DNA from: Ilex aquifolium
Lineage: Eukaryota; Streptophyta; Magnoliopsida; Aquifoliales; Aquifoliaceae
Reading direction: 5' to 3'
DNA: 64,000 nt
NCBI GenBank assembly: GCA_951799425.1
Contig: OX637409.1
Location: forward strand, 7,784,960-7,848,959
This document shows positions 1 to 11,531 of this stretch, one piece after another. Each line of letters opens with the position of its first letter. Position 1 is the stretch's first letter. The notes beneath the pieces were generated by a model. That model ran no database searches and was not told the origin of the DNA. It saw only the letters and a list, made by a program, of their open reading frames with translations. Made by a program: the position numbers and the translations under genes.

Positions 1-491
1 GGGTGCATTAATGGCTAATACGCCGAGCACAGAGGTAGGGGGTGCTTGCCCCCTAGACGCCGACTACTCGGGAGTAGGTGTCAAACGCCGTTCATAGGCA
101 CTCGAGTACTCGGGGATAACTGGAGGTTCTCGGCGTGGCCCCGAGGGCTAGTTTCATCCCCCGAGCATTAATGACACGGGAATCCAGGTAGGAATCACTC
201 ATTACGCATGAGTAATTGAGAAGGGCATTGAATGCTGAGGTGACCTCTGTGTCAGAGCAATCATTACAAGTCCAGGTATAAATATCCCTCAGGAAAATGA
301 ACAAAGGTACGCAAACTCGAATCAGAACATATTGAATTGAGCTTGATCTTCCCATTCTTACTGACTTAAGCTTCAGAGGGGATAAGCCGGGCGTGCGCCT
401 GACTCCTTTTTTTCCTAACATTGTGGTTGTTTCAGGGTTCGCCAACAGCTCAATCGCTATCTCAAATCGATTGCAGGAATTATCCCGTGCA
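1..491 (+). repeat. 5' LTR of Gypsy1 (left part missing)
   Basis: Matches 10072-10561 almost base for base. It ends in CA at 490-491, just before the primer-binding site. A TATA box (TATAAATA) lies at 277-284, so U3 is upstream and R/U5 is about 305-491. The match begins at base 1, and there is no polypurine tract just before the matching point at 10072, so the LTR very likely starts to the left of the window. Confidence 0.92.
277..284 (+). promoter_or_regulatory. TATA box of Gypsy1 5' LTR
   Basis: TATAAATA, conserved at about 10347-10354 in the 3' LTR. It is the likely core promoter for the genomic RNA. Confidence 0.7.
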
Positions 492-494
492 ATT

Positions 495-512
495 TGGCGC
501 CGTCTGTGGGAA
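495..512 (+). other. Primer-binding site of Gypsy1
   Basis: TGGCGCCGTCTGTGGGAA begins 3 bases after the LTR ends. The first nine bases agree with the 3' end of plant tRNA-Asp as I recall it, and the rest diverges. This is the usual place for minus-strand priming. Confidence 0.7.
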
Positions 513-543
513 CATACAATCTTTCCCTTGTAGCGATTGCGTC

Positions 544-2772
544 ATGGTGAACACACGATCCCAAGGAGAGAGGGTAGGGAGTTTACGCATGAGAAACGTG
601 GAGGCTACCCGCCTCCCGGTGGTTACGGAATTAGACCCAATGGGTCACTCAACTGGGGTGGAGCGTTCTTCACAGCGGACATTCCCTGTGGATCAGGGTC
701 CAGGGGGGTAAGGCCCCTCAGCTCGTGACATCGTGGAAATGGTAGAGAAGCGTATAGAGAAACGCCTCAAGGAACTGGAAAAAGACAACGCAAAGGTGCA
801 GCATAGGCTCAGAGAGTTCGAGCGGTCAGCAACTGCCAGCTGGCGTACCCGAGAACCAGAGAGTCGAAGTCCTAGTCGATGGGAGTACAGGAGGGAGAGG
901 CCTGAGACCCCCGAGAGGAATCGGCGTGGACGCTCAGCCGATAGACAAAATCCCCGAGATTGGGGGAAGCATGCGCCCACCGAAGGGTCCAGAGAAGATC
1001 GCCACGGTACAGGCCTTTCGTGGTGGGACCTTCACCGTGGGATTCCCCGAGATGCCATGTCTACGGGATCTCAGACAGAATCTACCGCAAGGGGGCCAAG
1101 GGAGGCTAGATACCCCCGAGAGCACCCTGACGACAGGCGCTGAGAACCGCAGCCCAGGAGAGATGATGATCAAGTTTCTTCTCCTTTTGTGCGGTCTATT
1201 AGGGAAACCGAAATGCCTAAGAAGTTTGCTGTCCCCCGGTTCAAAGTGTATGATGGAAGAACCGATCCTGAGAGTCACCTTCGGCATTATAAGCAACTAA
1301 TGTCAATTTATGACACCGACCAGAGGGTGTTATGCCGAGTTTTCCCCATGAGCCTGGGAGATACCGCTATGAATTGGTATGAGAGTTTGGCCCCGGAGAG
1401 CATCAAGTCTTGGAGGCAAATGGTCGAGCTCTTCAAGGCGCGGTTCATCACCAACACTAGAAGGCCGAAAGACATTGGCGTCTTGCTGACACTTAGGCGG
1501 AAAAACGGGGAATCCCTCCGACAGTATGCAATGCGGTATTGGGAGGAGGTTAATGAGGTGGACGCGTGCTCGGAGGCAATGGCCGCAGCGTCTTTTAGGC
1601 TGGGGTTGTCTCGGGACACCGGCCTATACAGGTCTCTTACTAAGAAGGTTCCTGAGGACATGAAGGACCTGATGGCGCGCATAGACAAGTACGCGCGAGT
1701 TGAGGAAGAGGCCACTGCTCCCGAAAACAGAGCCCCGGTGCCAAGGAAAAGAGAGAGAGAACAGCCATCTCGGAGAAGTGCACCCACTTCGCCACCAAAC
1801 CGCTTGTCCTTCCAAGGGGTGAACACGGTTTTTAAAGAACCAATTTACAGGATGCTGAGAAAGATAAGGTATCAACCTTACTTCAGATGGCTCCCAAAAA
1901 TGTTAGGTGACCCGGCCACGAGGGACTCAGCAGCCAGATGTTCCTACTATAGGGATTTTGGCCATATGACTGAGGACTGCAAGGCGTACAAGGCCTTCCT
2001 CGGGCAGTTGGTCCGGGATGGCCACCTTGGGGAGTTCATTGACCAGAGGCCCCGCCGGAGGGCAACCGAGGAAAGGGCGGAGTCGCCCCGAGAGGTTGTT
2101 CCTGTAATTAACGTTATACATGCCTGCACAGTTGAAAGGCCGACGTATAATGTCCTCCGGGCTGAGCGCCAGAGGGTTTCTCAGGCGTTGAAGGTTGAAG
2201 AAGGAGAGTGGGAAGGGCAATCCTCCAAGAGGTCCCGGCGGGATCACAAGGTTATCAGCTTCTCCGACGCCGACTTAGGGGGAGTGGCCCTGCCGCATGA
2301 TGATGCACTCGTGATCACTTTGCGAATCGACAAATGTGATGTAAGGAGGATCCTCGTAGATTCCGGGAGCTCATCCGAAGTAATGTATGACGACCTCTTC
2401 CAAAAGTTGGGTCTGGCACGCGAGAACTTGAAGCCCGTCCAGACACCTCTCATTGGTTTTAACGGTTCGAGTGCTTTTCCACTCGGCAAGATCACTTTGA
2501 CGGTTCGGGCGGCAATCGTCTCAATCCCAGTGGAGTTTTTGGTGATAGACTCTGATTCCCCGTACAATGCCATAATGGGGAGGACGTGGTTGCATGCCAT
2601 GAAAGCAGTCCATTCCAGCTATCATCAGAAAATGAAATTCCCCACCCCGCGCGGCATCATGGAAATCCGAGGTGACCAGTTGGCAGCAAAAAACTGTTTC
2701 TACGCCGCGATGAAGACAGGACTCGGTGCCCGGTTGGGAGACCGTGATCTCGAGGAAGTTGTAGCCAAATAG
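544..2772 (+). pseudogene. gag-pro: Gypsy1 gag and aspartic protease, broken by stops
   Basis: One frame runs from the ATG at 544 (MVNTRSQ, a common start in this group) to the TAG at 2770, interrupted by TAA at 709-711 and TGA at 1141-1143. The first part is charged and predicted coiled coil (residues near 65-90 rich in K/E/R). The gag core (Retrotrans_gag family) lies around 1240-1700. A degenerate zinc knuckle with GHMTEDC follows near 1965-1980. The protease has the catalytic triad VDSGSS near 2357. Reading continues for about 40 codons past 2772 in the same frame before it is lost near 2900. Gag packages RNA and the protease cuts the polyprotein; with two stops neither can be made whole. 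Confidence 0.88.
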
Positions 2773-2905
2773 CAATCACAGTTTGGTCGGCTTGGGGTAG
2801 ATGAGCCCGCAGTAGAACCAGCCGACCGTTCCACCGAACCGCCGATCAAAATCCTTTTAAGTCCCGATGATGAGGGGAGGTACTTTTTTATAGGGTCCTC
2901 ATTGG

Positions 2906-5900
2906 ATGATGCCGAGATGGACAGGGATCAGCCCCGAGGTCATGACCCATCGGCTTCATGCTAATCCGAATTTCAAGCCGATGAAACAGAAGGCGCGCAG
3001 GACGGCCCCGCATCACGCGAAAGCCGTTGACGAAGAGGTGGATAAATTGTTAGAGGCAGGTACCATTCGGGAGGTCCAGTTCCCCGAGTGGCTGTCTAAC
3101 ACCGTGTGCGCCAAAAAGAAGGAAGGCAAGTGGCGGGTTTGCGTGGATTTCACCGACTTGAATAAGGCGTGCCCCAAGGATGGGTATCCGCTTCCCAAAG
3201 TTGATCAGCTGGTGGATGCAACCGCGGGTCAAAAGCGCATCACCTTCATGGATGCTCGGGCTGGCTATCACCAAATCGCTTTGGAGGAGTTGGATCAAGA
3301 GAAGACAGCCTTCATTACGCCCCGATGAATCTATTGCTATACGGTGATGCTGTTTGGATTGAAGAATGCCGGTGCTACCTACCAGCGGTTAATGAACAAG
3401 ATGTTCAAGCGTCTTCTCGGCGTCACCACGGAGGTGTACATTGATGATATGCTGGTGAAGAGTAAGGAGAGCGCCGATCATCTGACTGATCTCGGCACTA
3501 CATTCGCCATACTCCGACTCTACGGCTTAAAGCTTAATGCATCGAAGTGTGCATTCGGGGTAAGCTCGGGGAAGTTTTTGGGGTACTTGGTGACCCATAG
3601 GGGCATTGAGGCTAACCCCGAGCAGATTCAGGCGGTCCAAAACGTCCAAGCGCCCAAGACTATCAAAGATGTCCAGAAGCTGACCGGTATGCTTGCCGCC
3701 CTTAATTGGTTTATTTCCAAATCCTCTGATAGGTGCAAGTCATTTTTTGCCAAGCTAAAGGGGGCGGCAAAAGGGGTCTGGGACGAGGAATGTGGCCGGG
3801 CAATAGAAGGAATTAAAGAATATCTGAAGTGTCCTCCGACCCTGTCCGTCCCGGGGGCAGGGAAAACGCTGTACCTCTACTTGTCTGTCTCGGAGGAAGC
3901 TATCAGTGGTGCTTTGGTAAGGGAGTGTGAAGGGGCACAAAGGCCCGTCTATTTTGTGAGTAAGACCTTGCTTGATGCCGAGACAAGATACCTGCCGATT
4001 GAGAAATTAGTTCTTGCTCTGGTCGTCTCGGCGAGGAAACTCAAGCACTATTTCTAGGCACATACTATAGAGGTATTGACTGATCGCCCTCTCAGGCCCA
4101 TCCTTCAGAAAGCTGACATGTCAGGCAGAGTCGCCAAGTGGGCTGTGGAGCTTGGGGAATTCGAAATAAGGTACAAGCCTCGTACTTCAATTAAGGGCCA
4201 GGTCCTTGCTGATTTCATTGCCGAGTTCTCTGCGCCCGAGCCCCCGCCGGAGATTGCCGCTTTTAATGTTGACTGGAGCCTTCATGTCGACGGGCCCTCA
4301 AACGCAAAGGGGGCAGGAGTAGGGGTAGTACTGGCCAGTTCAGAAGGATTCACGATAGAACGAGCTATCAGATTGGGATTTAAAGCATCTAATAACGAAG
4401 CCGAGTATGAGGCACTGTTGGCAAGGATCGATATTGCCTACTCGGTTGGAGTCAGACACCTGCATGTCTTTTGTGACTCCCAGCTAGTGGTGAATCAGAT
4501 CAATGGTGACTTTGAGGTCCGGGATGCCAGGATGAAAGCGTACTGCCAGAAGGCGAAATCGAAGATAGAGAAATTGGGTAAAGTGGAAGTTTCCCAGATT
4601 TCAAGAGATCAGAATACCGACGCCTTAGCCTGCCTGGCCTCGGCGTTGGCTTCAGAGGTAACCCGGCGTATCATTGTCGAAAACCGGGAAAAGCCAAGCA
4701 TAGAAGAGACAAGTGCTCAGCAAGTATTGCCCATGCAAGCACAGTCAACTCTCTCCTGGATGGAGCCCATTGTTGCCTATCTGACGGAGGGCGTGCTCCC
4801 CAAGGATGCCAAAGAAGCCAGAAAGATCAGACTCAAGGCTCCTAGGTTCTGGATATCTGTCGACCGACAGTTGTACAGGAAATCTTTCTCCGGTCCCCAT
4901 CTGCTTTGTGTCCCCGAGGACAAGGTGGAACCTCTGCTCTACGAGATCCATGAGGGCGTGTGTGGAAGCCACACAGGAGGCAGATCCCTTGCGCATCGAG
5001 CTATGACATAAGGGTATTGGTAGCCTTATATGCAGAAAGATGCGAATAGTTACGTGCGGAAATGCGACAAATGCCAGAAATTTGCTCCCATCATCCGGCA
5101 GCCGGCAGGAGATCTGAATTTGCTGACCAGTCCTTGGCCCATCTCTCAATGGGGGATGGATATCGTGGGTCCACTCCCGAAGGCTCCCTTAGGCAAGAGG
5201 TTCTTATTGGTAGCTACTGATTACTTCACTAAGTGGATTGAAGTCGAGCCCCTGAGCCGTATCCGAGACGCCGAGACAAAGAAATTCGGTAGAACATAAT
5301 CACTCGGTTTGGGATTCCTAGGGCTATCATCTCGGACAACGGAACTCAATTTAACAGTGGCCCTTTTAGAGAGTTTTGCTCGGGGTTTGAAATACGCAAC
5401 TATTATTCCACGCCAGCCTACCCCCAAAGTAATGGGCAAGCAGAAGTGTCTAACAAGACTGTGTTAGCAGGAATCAAGAAAAGCTTGAGAAGGCAAAAGG
5501 AAAGTGGACCGAGGAATTACTCAACGTACTGTGGGCCTATAGAACTACGCCGAGGACTTCAATGGGGGAGACGCCGTTCGCCTTGACATATGGGGTTGAG
5601 GCTGTCATCCCGTTGGAAGTTGGGCTCCCGACCATCCGAAGTCAAGCATTCGATTTGGGGAATAATGACCAGATGCTTGCGAAAGATCTTGACTTGGCCG
5701 AGGAAAGAAGAGAACTGGCGTCCATCAAATTATCCAAGTACCAAGGGGAACTGTCCAGACAACATCAGAAAAAGGTCCGAACAAGTGATTTCAAAGTGGG
5801 GGATTTGGTGCTCAGAAAGGTAGTAGGCGCTGCTCGGGAACCTGCCGAAGGGAAGCTCGGACCTAATTGGGAAGGCCCCTACAAAGTAATTGCAGTGGGG

Positions 5901-5990
5901 GGCACCGGGGCATACAGGCTACAAAATATGGATGGCAATGATGTAATCCAACTATGGAATGTATCTAATCTAAAAAGATATTTCTGTTAA
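2906..5990 (+). pseudogene. pol: Gypsy1 pol: reverse transcriptase, two RNase H domains, integrase; broken
   Basis: A deletion and frame change near 2900-2930 removes the segment that joins protease to RT. RT starts near 2930, has LPK...DLNKACPKDGYPLP near 3160-3200 and the intact active-site motif YIDD near 3437-3448. Its own RNase H follows at about 3860-4120. A second, archaeal-type RNase H lies at 4270-4640, with acidic residues in HVDGPSN, NNEAEYEAL, CDSQLVV and DALA. Integrase has an H2C2 finger across 4950-5075, the core with MDIVGP (5157) and ISDNGTQF (5327), and a C-terminal domain to 5990. In-frame stops: TGA 3326, TAG 4055, TAA 5009, TAG 5021. Frameshifts lie near 5285-5295 and 5475-5495. 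The product would be non-functional. Confidence 0.92.
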
Positions 5991-6027
5991 TATGGGTTCA
6001 GTATCCTGTTTCTGCTTGAAATATTAT

Positions 6028-6660
6028 AACACGAGACGAGCTCTCGGTCGTTAGGGGCATGGTCCCGAGGGGTATAAGACCTCACCCTTGAGGCAACGCT
6101 CTCAAATATACAACACGAGACGAGCTCTCGGTCGTTAGGGGCATGGTCCCGAGGGGGATAAGACCTCACCCTTGAGGCAACGCTCTCAAATATACAACAC
6201 GAGACGAGCTCTCGGTCGTTAGGGGCATGGTCCCGAGGGGTATAAGACCTCACCCTTGAGGCAACGCTCTCAAATATACAACACGAGACGAGCTCTCGGT
6301 CGTTAGGGGCATGGTCCCGAGGGATATGCGACCTCACCCTTGAGGCAACACTCTCAAAAATAACACGAGACGATCTCTCGGTCGTTAGGGGCATGGTCCC
6401 GAGGGGTATAAGACCTCACCCTTGAGGCAACGCTCTCAAATATACAACACGAGACGAGCTCTCGGTCGTTAGGGGCATGGTCCCGAGGGATATGCGACCT
6501 CACCCTTGAGGCAACACTCTCAAAAATAACACGAGACGATCTCTCGGTCGTTAGGGGCATGGTCCCGAGGGGTATAAGACCTCACCCTTGAGGCAACGCT
6601 CTCAAATATATAACACGGGACGAGTTCTCGGTCTTCATAGTCCTGACCCCGAGGAGAGGT
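6028..6660. repeat. 84-bp tandem repeat array in Gypsy1 3' region
   Basis: Seven full units and a decayed eighth start at 6028, 6112, 6196, 6280, 6362, 6446, 6528 and 6612. Units are 84 or 82 bp. Units 4 and 6 share GGGATATGCGACC and a shorter end; units 5 and 7 share GACGATCTC. So the last part is a 166-bp two-unit block that was duplicated. Each unit has ACACGAGACGAGCTCTCGG and GGTCCCGAGGGG. Such arrays between integrase and the 3' LTR are known in Tat elements and can seed satellites. ORFs on the minus strand here are by-products of the repeat. Confidence 0.95.
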
Positions 6661-7109
6661 TGGTGACAGCGTGACGATCAACAGTTAAAGGGTTTGCTCG
6701 TTTTTCACCTATTGAGAATTTCCCTTTCTTTATGGTTTCGGCGTGAAGCCTTACTGCTTCAATAGGAAGCGGGGGTGGAGTTACAACTAGTCAGTAACGG
6801 CCTCCAAAAGTAGCATGAAAGGGAAAAGAGAAGATAAATAGTATGGCTCTCGGCCCCTAGGGGTACAAAGCCGGGGCGGGCTGGTTCAACACTTGGTGTC
6901 AACGTGAAGCCTCGCTGCCTTCCTTCCCAGAGGTCAAGCGACTAGGGGTCAGTCAATAAGAGAAAAAACGAAGGAACACATAAAGAAGAAATGACAACAT
7001 AGAGATGAATTGCATCCACAGTTCAAACACAAACTAAATGATGAAAGATTTCATTAAATGGTGAAATATTGCATTACAAGTCAAAATGGGGCTTTGCGTC
7101 CCCGGTGGC
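6661..7109. other. Gypsy1 non-coding spacer between the repeat array and the antisense gene
   Basis: No coding frame of note. It holds further degenerate pieces of the CTCGG/CCCGAGG motif (near 6645 and 6846) and a G-rich stretch GCGGGGGTGGAG near 6768. Together with the array it separates the sense and antisense genes, which converge here. Confidence 0.6.
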
Positions 7110-9382
7110 CTACAAAAAAATAGGGGGCTCGCCACTGAGTTCACCTCGCCTCATGCGTAGTGAGATCTTCAACAGGCGAAGGAGGGATATTGGGATATTG
7201 GGATCTTGGCCACCGATGATGGGAGAAAGACCATCAGAACCATCACTTACAGTGATGGCTGCATTGGTTCCCTCGGCCGCGTCACCCCTCTCGGCATCTG
7301 GTTGCCCTTCTGAAAAGACCTCGGCTTCATCCCCGACAAGAGAACTGTGCCTCCTGAAAAGTTCATTAGCCGAGTCCACCATGGCGGCGTGCAGGGCATC
7401 TACCCATCCGCGCCGATAAGCGATGACCTTGGCTTCTTCGAAAGCAGGGACCATCTGGTTTTGGGTTTCCAGATACACCCTCTCGCATTCACTTTTAAGC
7501 CTTTGCGGCTCCCCCACCTTCTCCGCTGTCAAAGAGTCCACTTGGGCGGTTAACTCTCTGACGAGGCCCTCGGAGTCTAGAGCTTTGGCCTCGGCGGCCA
7601 AGATCTTGAGCTCGTACTCCTCTGCTTTCTTCATCGCCGCGACCTCACTCGTCCTTAGCTTTTACAATTCGGCGTCCAGGGAGTCGCGCTGGCAGATGAG
7701 GTTGGTGATATGATTTTTCTAGTCAGCGAGGGTCGCCTCAACGCCTCTGATATGTGCGTCCTTCGATTAAATCGTCTTCTTGGCGCCCCTCGCCGCGAGT
7801 TTGTGCTCCCAGAAGCGTTCAATGATGACCCCCAGCTATTGGGAAGCCTGGAAAATGATAAGAGAGCAAGTTAGGCGATCGCCGAGTGCGTGGAATAAAG
7901 TTAAAGCAAGGTGCTTACCACCAAGTTGCTCTGGAGAGCGCCTAAGAGGAGCGTATTGTCGGACTGACTGTGGTGGACCCTCATGTCAGCCGCGAACTGG
8001 AGGGTCTCCGCCACGGCAAATGCCACCTCCTTATCCTGGATGATGGAGTCTGATTCCAGGATGGGTTGGCCCTTCCTCCTTTCCGCCTGAGCCACCCACT
8101 CGGCGGAAGTGGACGCTCCAGGGGTAGAAGTGGTTGCACCCGGGGCGTCGTACCGACGCTTCTGCCGGCGCTCATCAGCCTGTCGGCGTTCTTCAGGCTC
8201 CTCGGGATCCCGTCCCCTCCTACCTGTTTGCTGGCCGCCGGTAGGGGCGACTTGGCGAATTGGTGTTTGGTGGATTGGCGCCTGGTCCCGGGGTGGGATG
8301 ACGGGGTCCCCTGATCGCCGAGGGCGCAGGGGAGGTGGAGGCGCATCCTGCTGAGGCGCAGTTGGAGAAGGGATAGCCGGTGCTGCGCTCGAGGGTTCTC
8401 CCTGTCCCGAGATCCTGGCTCTTCGCCGAGAAGCAGCAGCTTCCATGACAGTAGCAGAGATTGGTGGAACGTTGAACATGTCTTCGGCTGGAGAAGGAGG
8501 CGCGGAAGGAGAAGGAGTTCTCTCGTCGTCTTCTTCTGAAGAAGAATAATCCTCCCAACGTTTAGGGTCGAAATGAGGGGGGACCTGAGAGAATCGGCTG
8601 TAGGATGGATGATAACCGAGAAGTACGTGCGTTGCTCGGGAGAACTCGTTGGCCGGTTCAGAGGACCACACCTTCAATAGGTCGGCGAACCTGACTTGGG
8701 ACCTCTGGGGCTAAGCTGCGTCACGCCGGTATCCTTCTGCAAAAATGGAAGACAAGGTCAGAAGTGAAGATAATGATAAGCCGAACAAGTTTCAACTAGT
8801 GTAAAACACACCTTCATCCCTCGGCACCTTGGGGCAGTACAATCCGTCATACTCGGGCCCGGTGCCTTTCTCCCAGCTTCCCCCGAGTATGATCAGATCA
8901 TCAAAGTACCCCTTGTCCGAGTCTGGCATGTGGGTGACCAGGTACATTGAAGTGTCCCGGGCCTTAAGGTAGTACCTTCCCCCACCGACTAGTCGTAGGT
9001 CATAACAAAACAGGATTTCATCTACTCCTAAGTCTACCCCTAGCCGAGCGTTCAGGGCGATTACACCCATGACTATCCTAAAGAAATTCACCCCACACTG
9101 GAGTGGAAACAACTGGAGCTGCATCAGTAACTTCAATACAAGGGGAGGCAAATGGAAGGTTAACCCCCATTCCATGATGGCCTTCGTGTAAAAAGGCATC
9201 GTTTCTACGTTCCCCCGTTCCCTGCTGTGGTATGTGGGGTGGAAGGGGAAGGTAAGGACACTATCGGGGATTCGGTATTTGGCCCTAAAGGCGCCTATGT
9301 TGTCCTCGTTGACTACAATTTTCTTCAACTTACAGGTTTTTGGTGGAGGGTTCCTAGCCTCGTTACTACGGTTTCTGGCCAT
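7110..9382 (-). pseudogene. Gypsy1 antisense accessory gene, three exons (putative gypsy-type transposon protein, Transposase_28-like)
   Basis: Exon 1 (9382-8812, minus) starts MARNRSNEARNPPP and encodes a globular segment with FRAKYRIPDSVLTFPF and YTKAIMEWGLTFHLPP, resembling the N-terminal domain called putative gypsy type transposon in plants (PF04195, from memory). Intron 1 (8811-8737, 75 bp) has GGTGTG at its start and a TTTTTGCAG acceptor. Exon 2 (8736-7919) is low-complexity, rich in S, P, E and R. Intron 2 (7918-7848, 71 bp) has a GGTAAGC donor and TTTTCCAG acceptor. Exon 3 (7847-7110) is an E/A/K-rich coiled coil. Joining the exons keeps one frame of about 708 codons. It holds five stops at 8711-8713, 7836-7838, 7767-7769, 7719-7721 and 7662-7664, so the gene is dead. 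Its promoter should lie in or near the 3' LTR U3. Function is unknown. Confidence 0.8.
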
Positions 9383-9474
9383 GGATGAAGACTCTAGAGA
9401 GAATGAAAGGAGAAGAGGAAAATAAAAAGTAGGATGGAGAGTACTTACAGGATATTCTTCGCAGAGGAGTTCTC

Positions 9475-9491
9475 AGGGGGAAAGGAAGGAG
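9475..9491 (+). other. Candidate polypurine tract of Gypsy1
   Basis: AGGGGGAAAGGAAGGAG lies directly before TGCTCGGG. It is the best purine run between the antisense gene and the right LTR and would place the 3' LTR start at 9492. Nothing purine-rich lies directly before 10071. Confidence 0.5.
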
Positions 9492-10561
9492 TGCTCGGGA
9501 GCAAATTGCTTGAAGGAAATTCGAAATTGCAAAGTTCTCAAATGGCCAAAACTTCCCTTATTTATAGGCAGATGAGAGAGCGGGAATCGAGGAGACACTG
9601 TCATCATTAGAAGATTTGAAAAGGGCGGCTTAAGGCGTGCAAGTAACCGCCCCTCTTTAATGGACGTGATTGGTGAGCCACCGCTCTCCTTGCGCCACTT
9701 GTCCCACGCCGCAAAAAGAGTGGAGGCTGGGGGGCAGTTGGAGGGACTCAAGGCGGCTCAACAGACCCCCAAGCGACACGTGTGCAGGTGTAGCTGTTAT
9801 GAAGCCATAAGAGCCGACGCCGAGGAATGGAGCCGACTCCGAGTGGTGTGATAAGAGCCGACGCCGAGGAATGGAGCCAACTCCAAGTGGTGTGATCAGC
9901 GCCGACAACGAGGTGGAGAGCCGACGAAGGATGGTTTCGTGGAGCCGAGTATAAGCTTCTGACACAACAATTAATGCGATGCGACCCAGTATTTATGGAG
10001 ACGTGAGTGACTCAGACAGAGCATTTAATGAGCATCTGCACCCTCGAAGACTCAAACTGACAATCATGAGTGGGTGCATTAATGGCTAATACGCCGAGCA
10101 CAGAGGTAGGGGTGCTTGCCCCCTAGACGCCGACTACTCGGGAGTAGGTGTCAGACGCCGTTCATAGGCACTCGAGTACTCGGGGATAGCTTGAGGTTCT
10201 CGGCGTGGCCTCGATAGCTAGTTTCATCCCCCGAGCATTAATGACACGGGAATCCAGGTAGGAATCACTCATTACGCATGAGTAATTGAGAAGGGCATTG
10301 AATGCTGAGGTGACCTCTGTGTCAGAGCAATCATTACAAGTCCAGGTATAAATATCCCTCAGGAAAATGAACAAAGGTACGCAAACTCGAATCAGAACAT
10401 ATTGAATTGAGCTTGATCCTCCCATTCTTACTGACTTAAGTTTCAGAGGGGATAAGCCAGGCGTGCGCCTGACTCCCTTTTTTCTTAACCTTGTGGCTGT
10501 TTCAGGGTTCGCCAACAGCTCAATCACTATCTCAAATCGATTGCAGGAATTATCTCGTGCA
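9492..10561 (+). repeat. 3' LTR of Gypsy1 (left boundary inferred)
   Basis: The segment 10072-10561 is matched by 1-491. The stretch 9492-10071 is assigned to U3 from the polypurine tract and from the TG...CA ends (about 1,070 bp in total). It holds two 44-bp tandem units at 9809-9852 and 9853-9896, rich in GCCGACGCCGAGGAATGG, and a third degenerate unit after them. A TATA box lies at about 10347. If the left boundary is wrong the LTR is shorter, but it still must extend left of 10071. Confidence 0.7.
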
Positions 10562-10832
10562 AATAGTAAAAACATCTATAATTGTGATAAAAATACTCAC
10601 AAATGTAATAAAAATTTACTAATTTTGGAATTTCACTTATAAATCAAAGAAAAATCTGAAGTTAAAAATTATTTTTATATATAATTCTAAAAAATATTTT
10701 TTGGTACCATAACCTTTTTATGTATAACGCGAATGATTAATCGTTGCACGTAATTTAGGAGCATTTACATGTTTGATAAGACCTGTGGTGGACTCTCACT
10801 TCCATTGTTACCCTTGTGATTTGGTGGTTGCT
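10562..10832. other. AT-rich spacer
   Basis: Host-side flank of Gypsy1. It has short ATAAAAATACTCACAA-type strings like those at 12410-12580, so both may belong to one older AT-rich repeat. No gene is seen. Confidence 0.5.
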
Positions 10833-10842
10833 ACTTTCTAAT

Positions 10843-11521
10843 AGGGGTGTTCAAATTTTCGATTGACTGCAATTTCCTACCCTACCCGACCATACCCTAC
10901 CCTACTGAACGGTTAGTCGCAACAATCGGGTAGGAATGCGGAATACCTATCAATTTCCGCATTCCTACCCTACCCTACCCGCAAAAAATATATTTAACTT
11001 TTTTTATATTTTTTTTAGTAATTATAAGAGTATTTGTGTGGTCTAATTTATATTATAATATTATTATTGTTGTGGATGTTTGAGTTGCTAAAACATGAAC
11101 TTGTTTTTTGTATAGGTTACATGATTTGTGGTGAACTGGTAATCTATTGGAGTAGTTATGATTTTAATGTGTTTCATATGGTTTAAACTTAAAATAATTG
11201 TTATTGTATTTGTGTAACAATTATGATGGATTGATGTTTGTGTTTTCTTGTTTTTTTTTATAATTGTTGTTGTAGTTGTTTTATGTTTTAGTGTTATTGA
11301 TTTATTGTGTTGTTAAATTGGTGCATGTTATTTAATTGAATTGTTAAAATGATCCAAAAATTAATAGCTACAAAAGTGTTTACCCGACTTCCTACCAGAT
11401 TAATCGGGTAGGAATACCACACCTGATCGGGTAGGGTAGGGTAAGAAAAAATTCTTTCGCAAAATATCGAGTAGGAAGACGGAAGAATATTTCCTACCCG
11501 TAAGGTAGGGTGAACACTCCT
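10843..11521. mobile_element. Non-autonomous DNA transposon (MITE-like), 679 bp
   Basis: Terminal inverted repeats AGGGGTGTTCA and TGAACACTCCT are flanked by a perfect direct repeat ACTTTCTAAT at 10833-10842 and 11522-11531. The subterminal parts are full of CCTACCC / GGGTAGG strings on both sides, and the centre is AT-rich with no coding capacity. A 10-bp target duplication suits the Mutator group; the end sequence also resembles plant hAT elements, which give 8 bp. Confidence 0.75.
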
Positions 11522-11531
11522 ACTTTCTAAT

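Larger units (their letters stand above)
1..10561 (+). mobile_element. Gypsy1: Tat-type Ty3/gypsy LTR retrotransposon, 5' LTR cut by the window edge
   Basis: Direct repeats at 1-491 and 10072-10561 are the LTRs. Between them, in order, lie a primer-binding site, gag-protease, reverse transcriptase, RNase H, a second RNase H, integrase, a tandem-repeat array, and a gene on the opposite strand. This order, with two RNase H domains and an antisense gene before the 3' LTR, is typical of the plant Tat group. By hand I count about 15 substitutions and one indel over about 490 aligned LTR bases (roughly 3%), so the insertion is older than the copia element at 18089. All reading frames are broken. 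The 5-bp target duplication cannot be checked because the left end lies outside the window; the right flank after the LTR reads AATAG. Confidence 0.93.

Noticed and set aside
5987-6560. Two minus-strand ORFs with a repeated RSSRVIFESVASRVRS-like peptide
   Set aside because: The repeat of the peptide simply mirrors the 84-bp DNA repeat, whose unit length is a multiple of three. No start context, no known family.
6028-6660. CRISPR-like appearance of regularly spaced repeats
   Set aside because: Units are contiguous and 82-84 bp, with no unique spacers, and the setting is a plant retrotransposon.
7069-8354. Plus-strand ORFs opposite the Gypsy1 antisense gene
   Set aside because: They are shadows of the minus-strand exons and show no domain.
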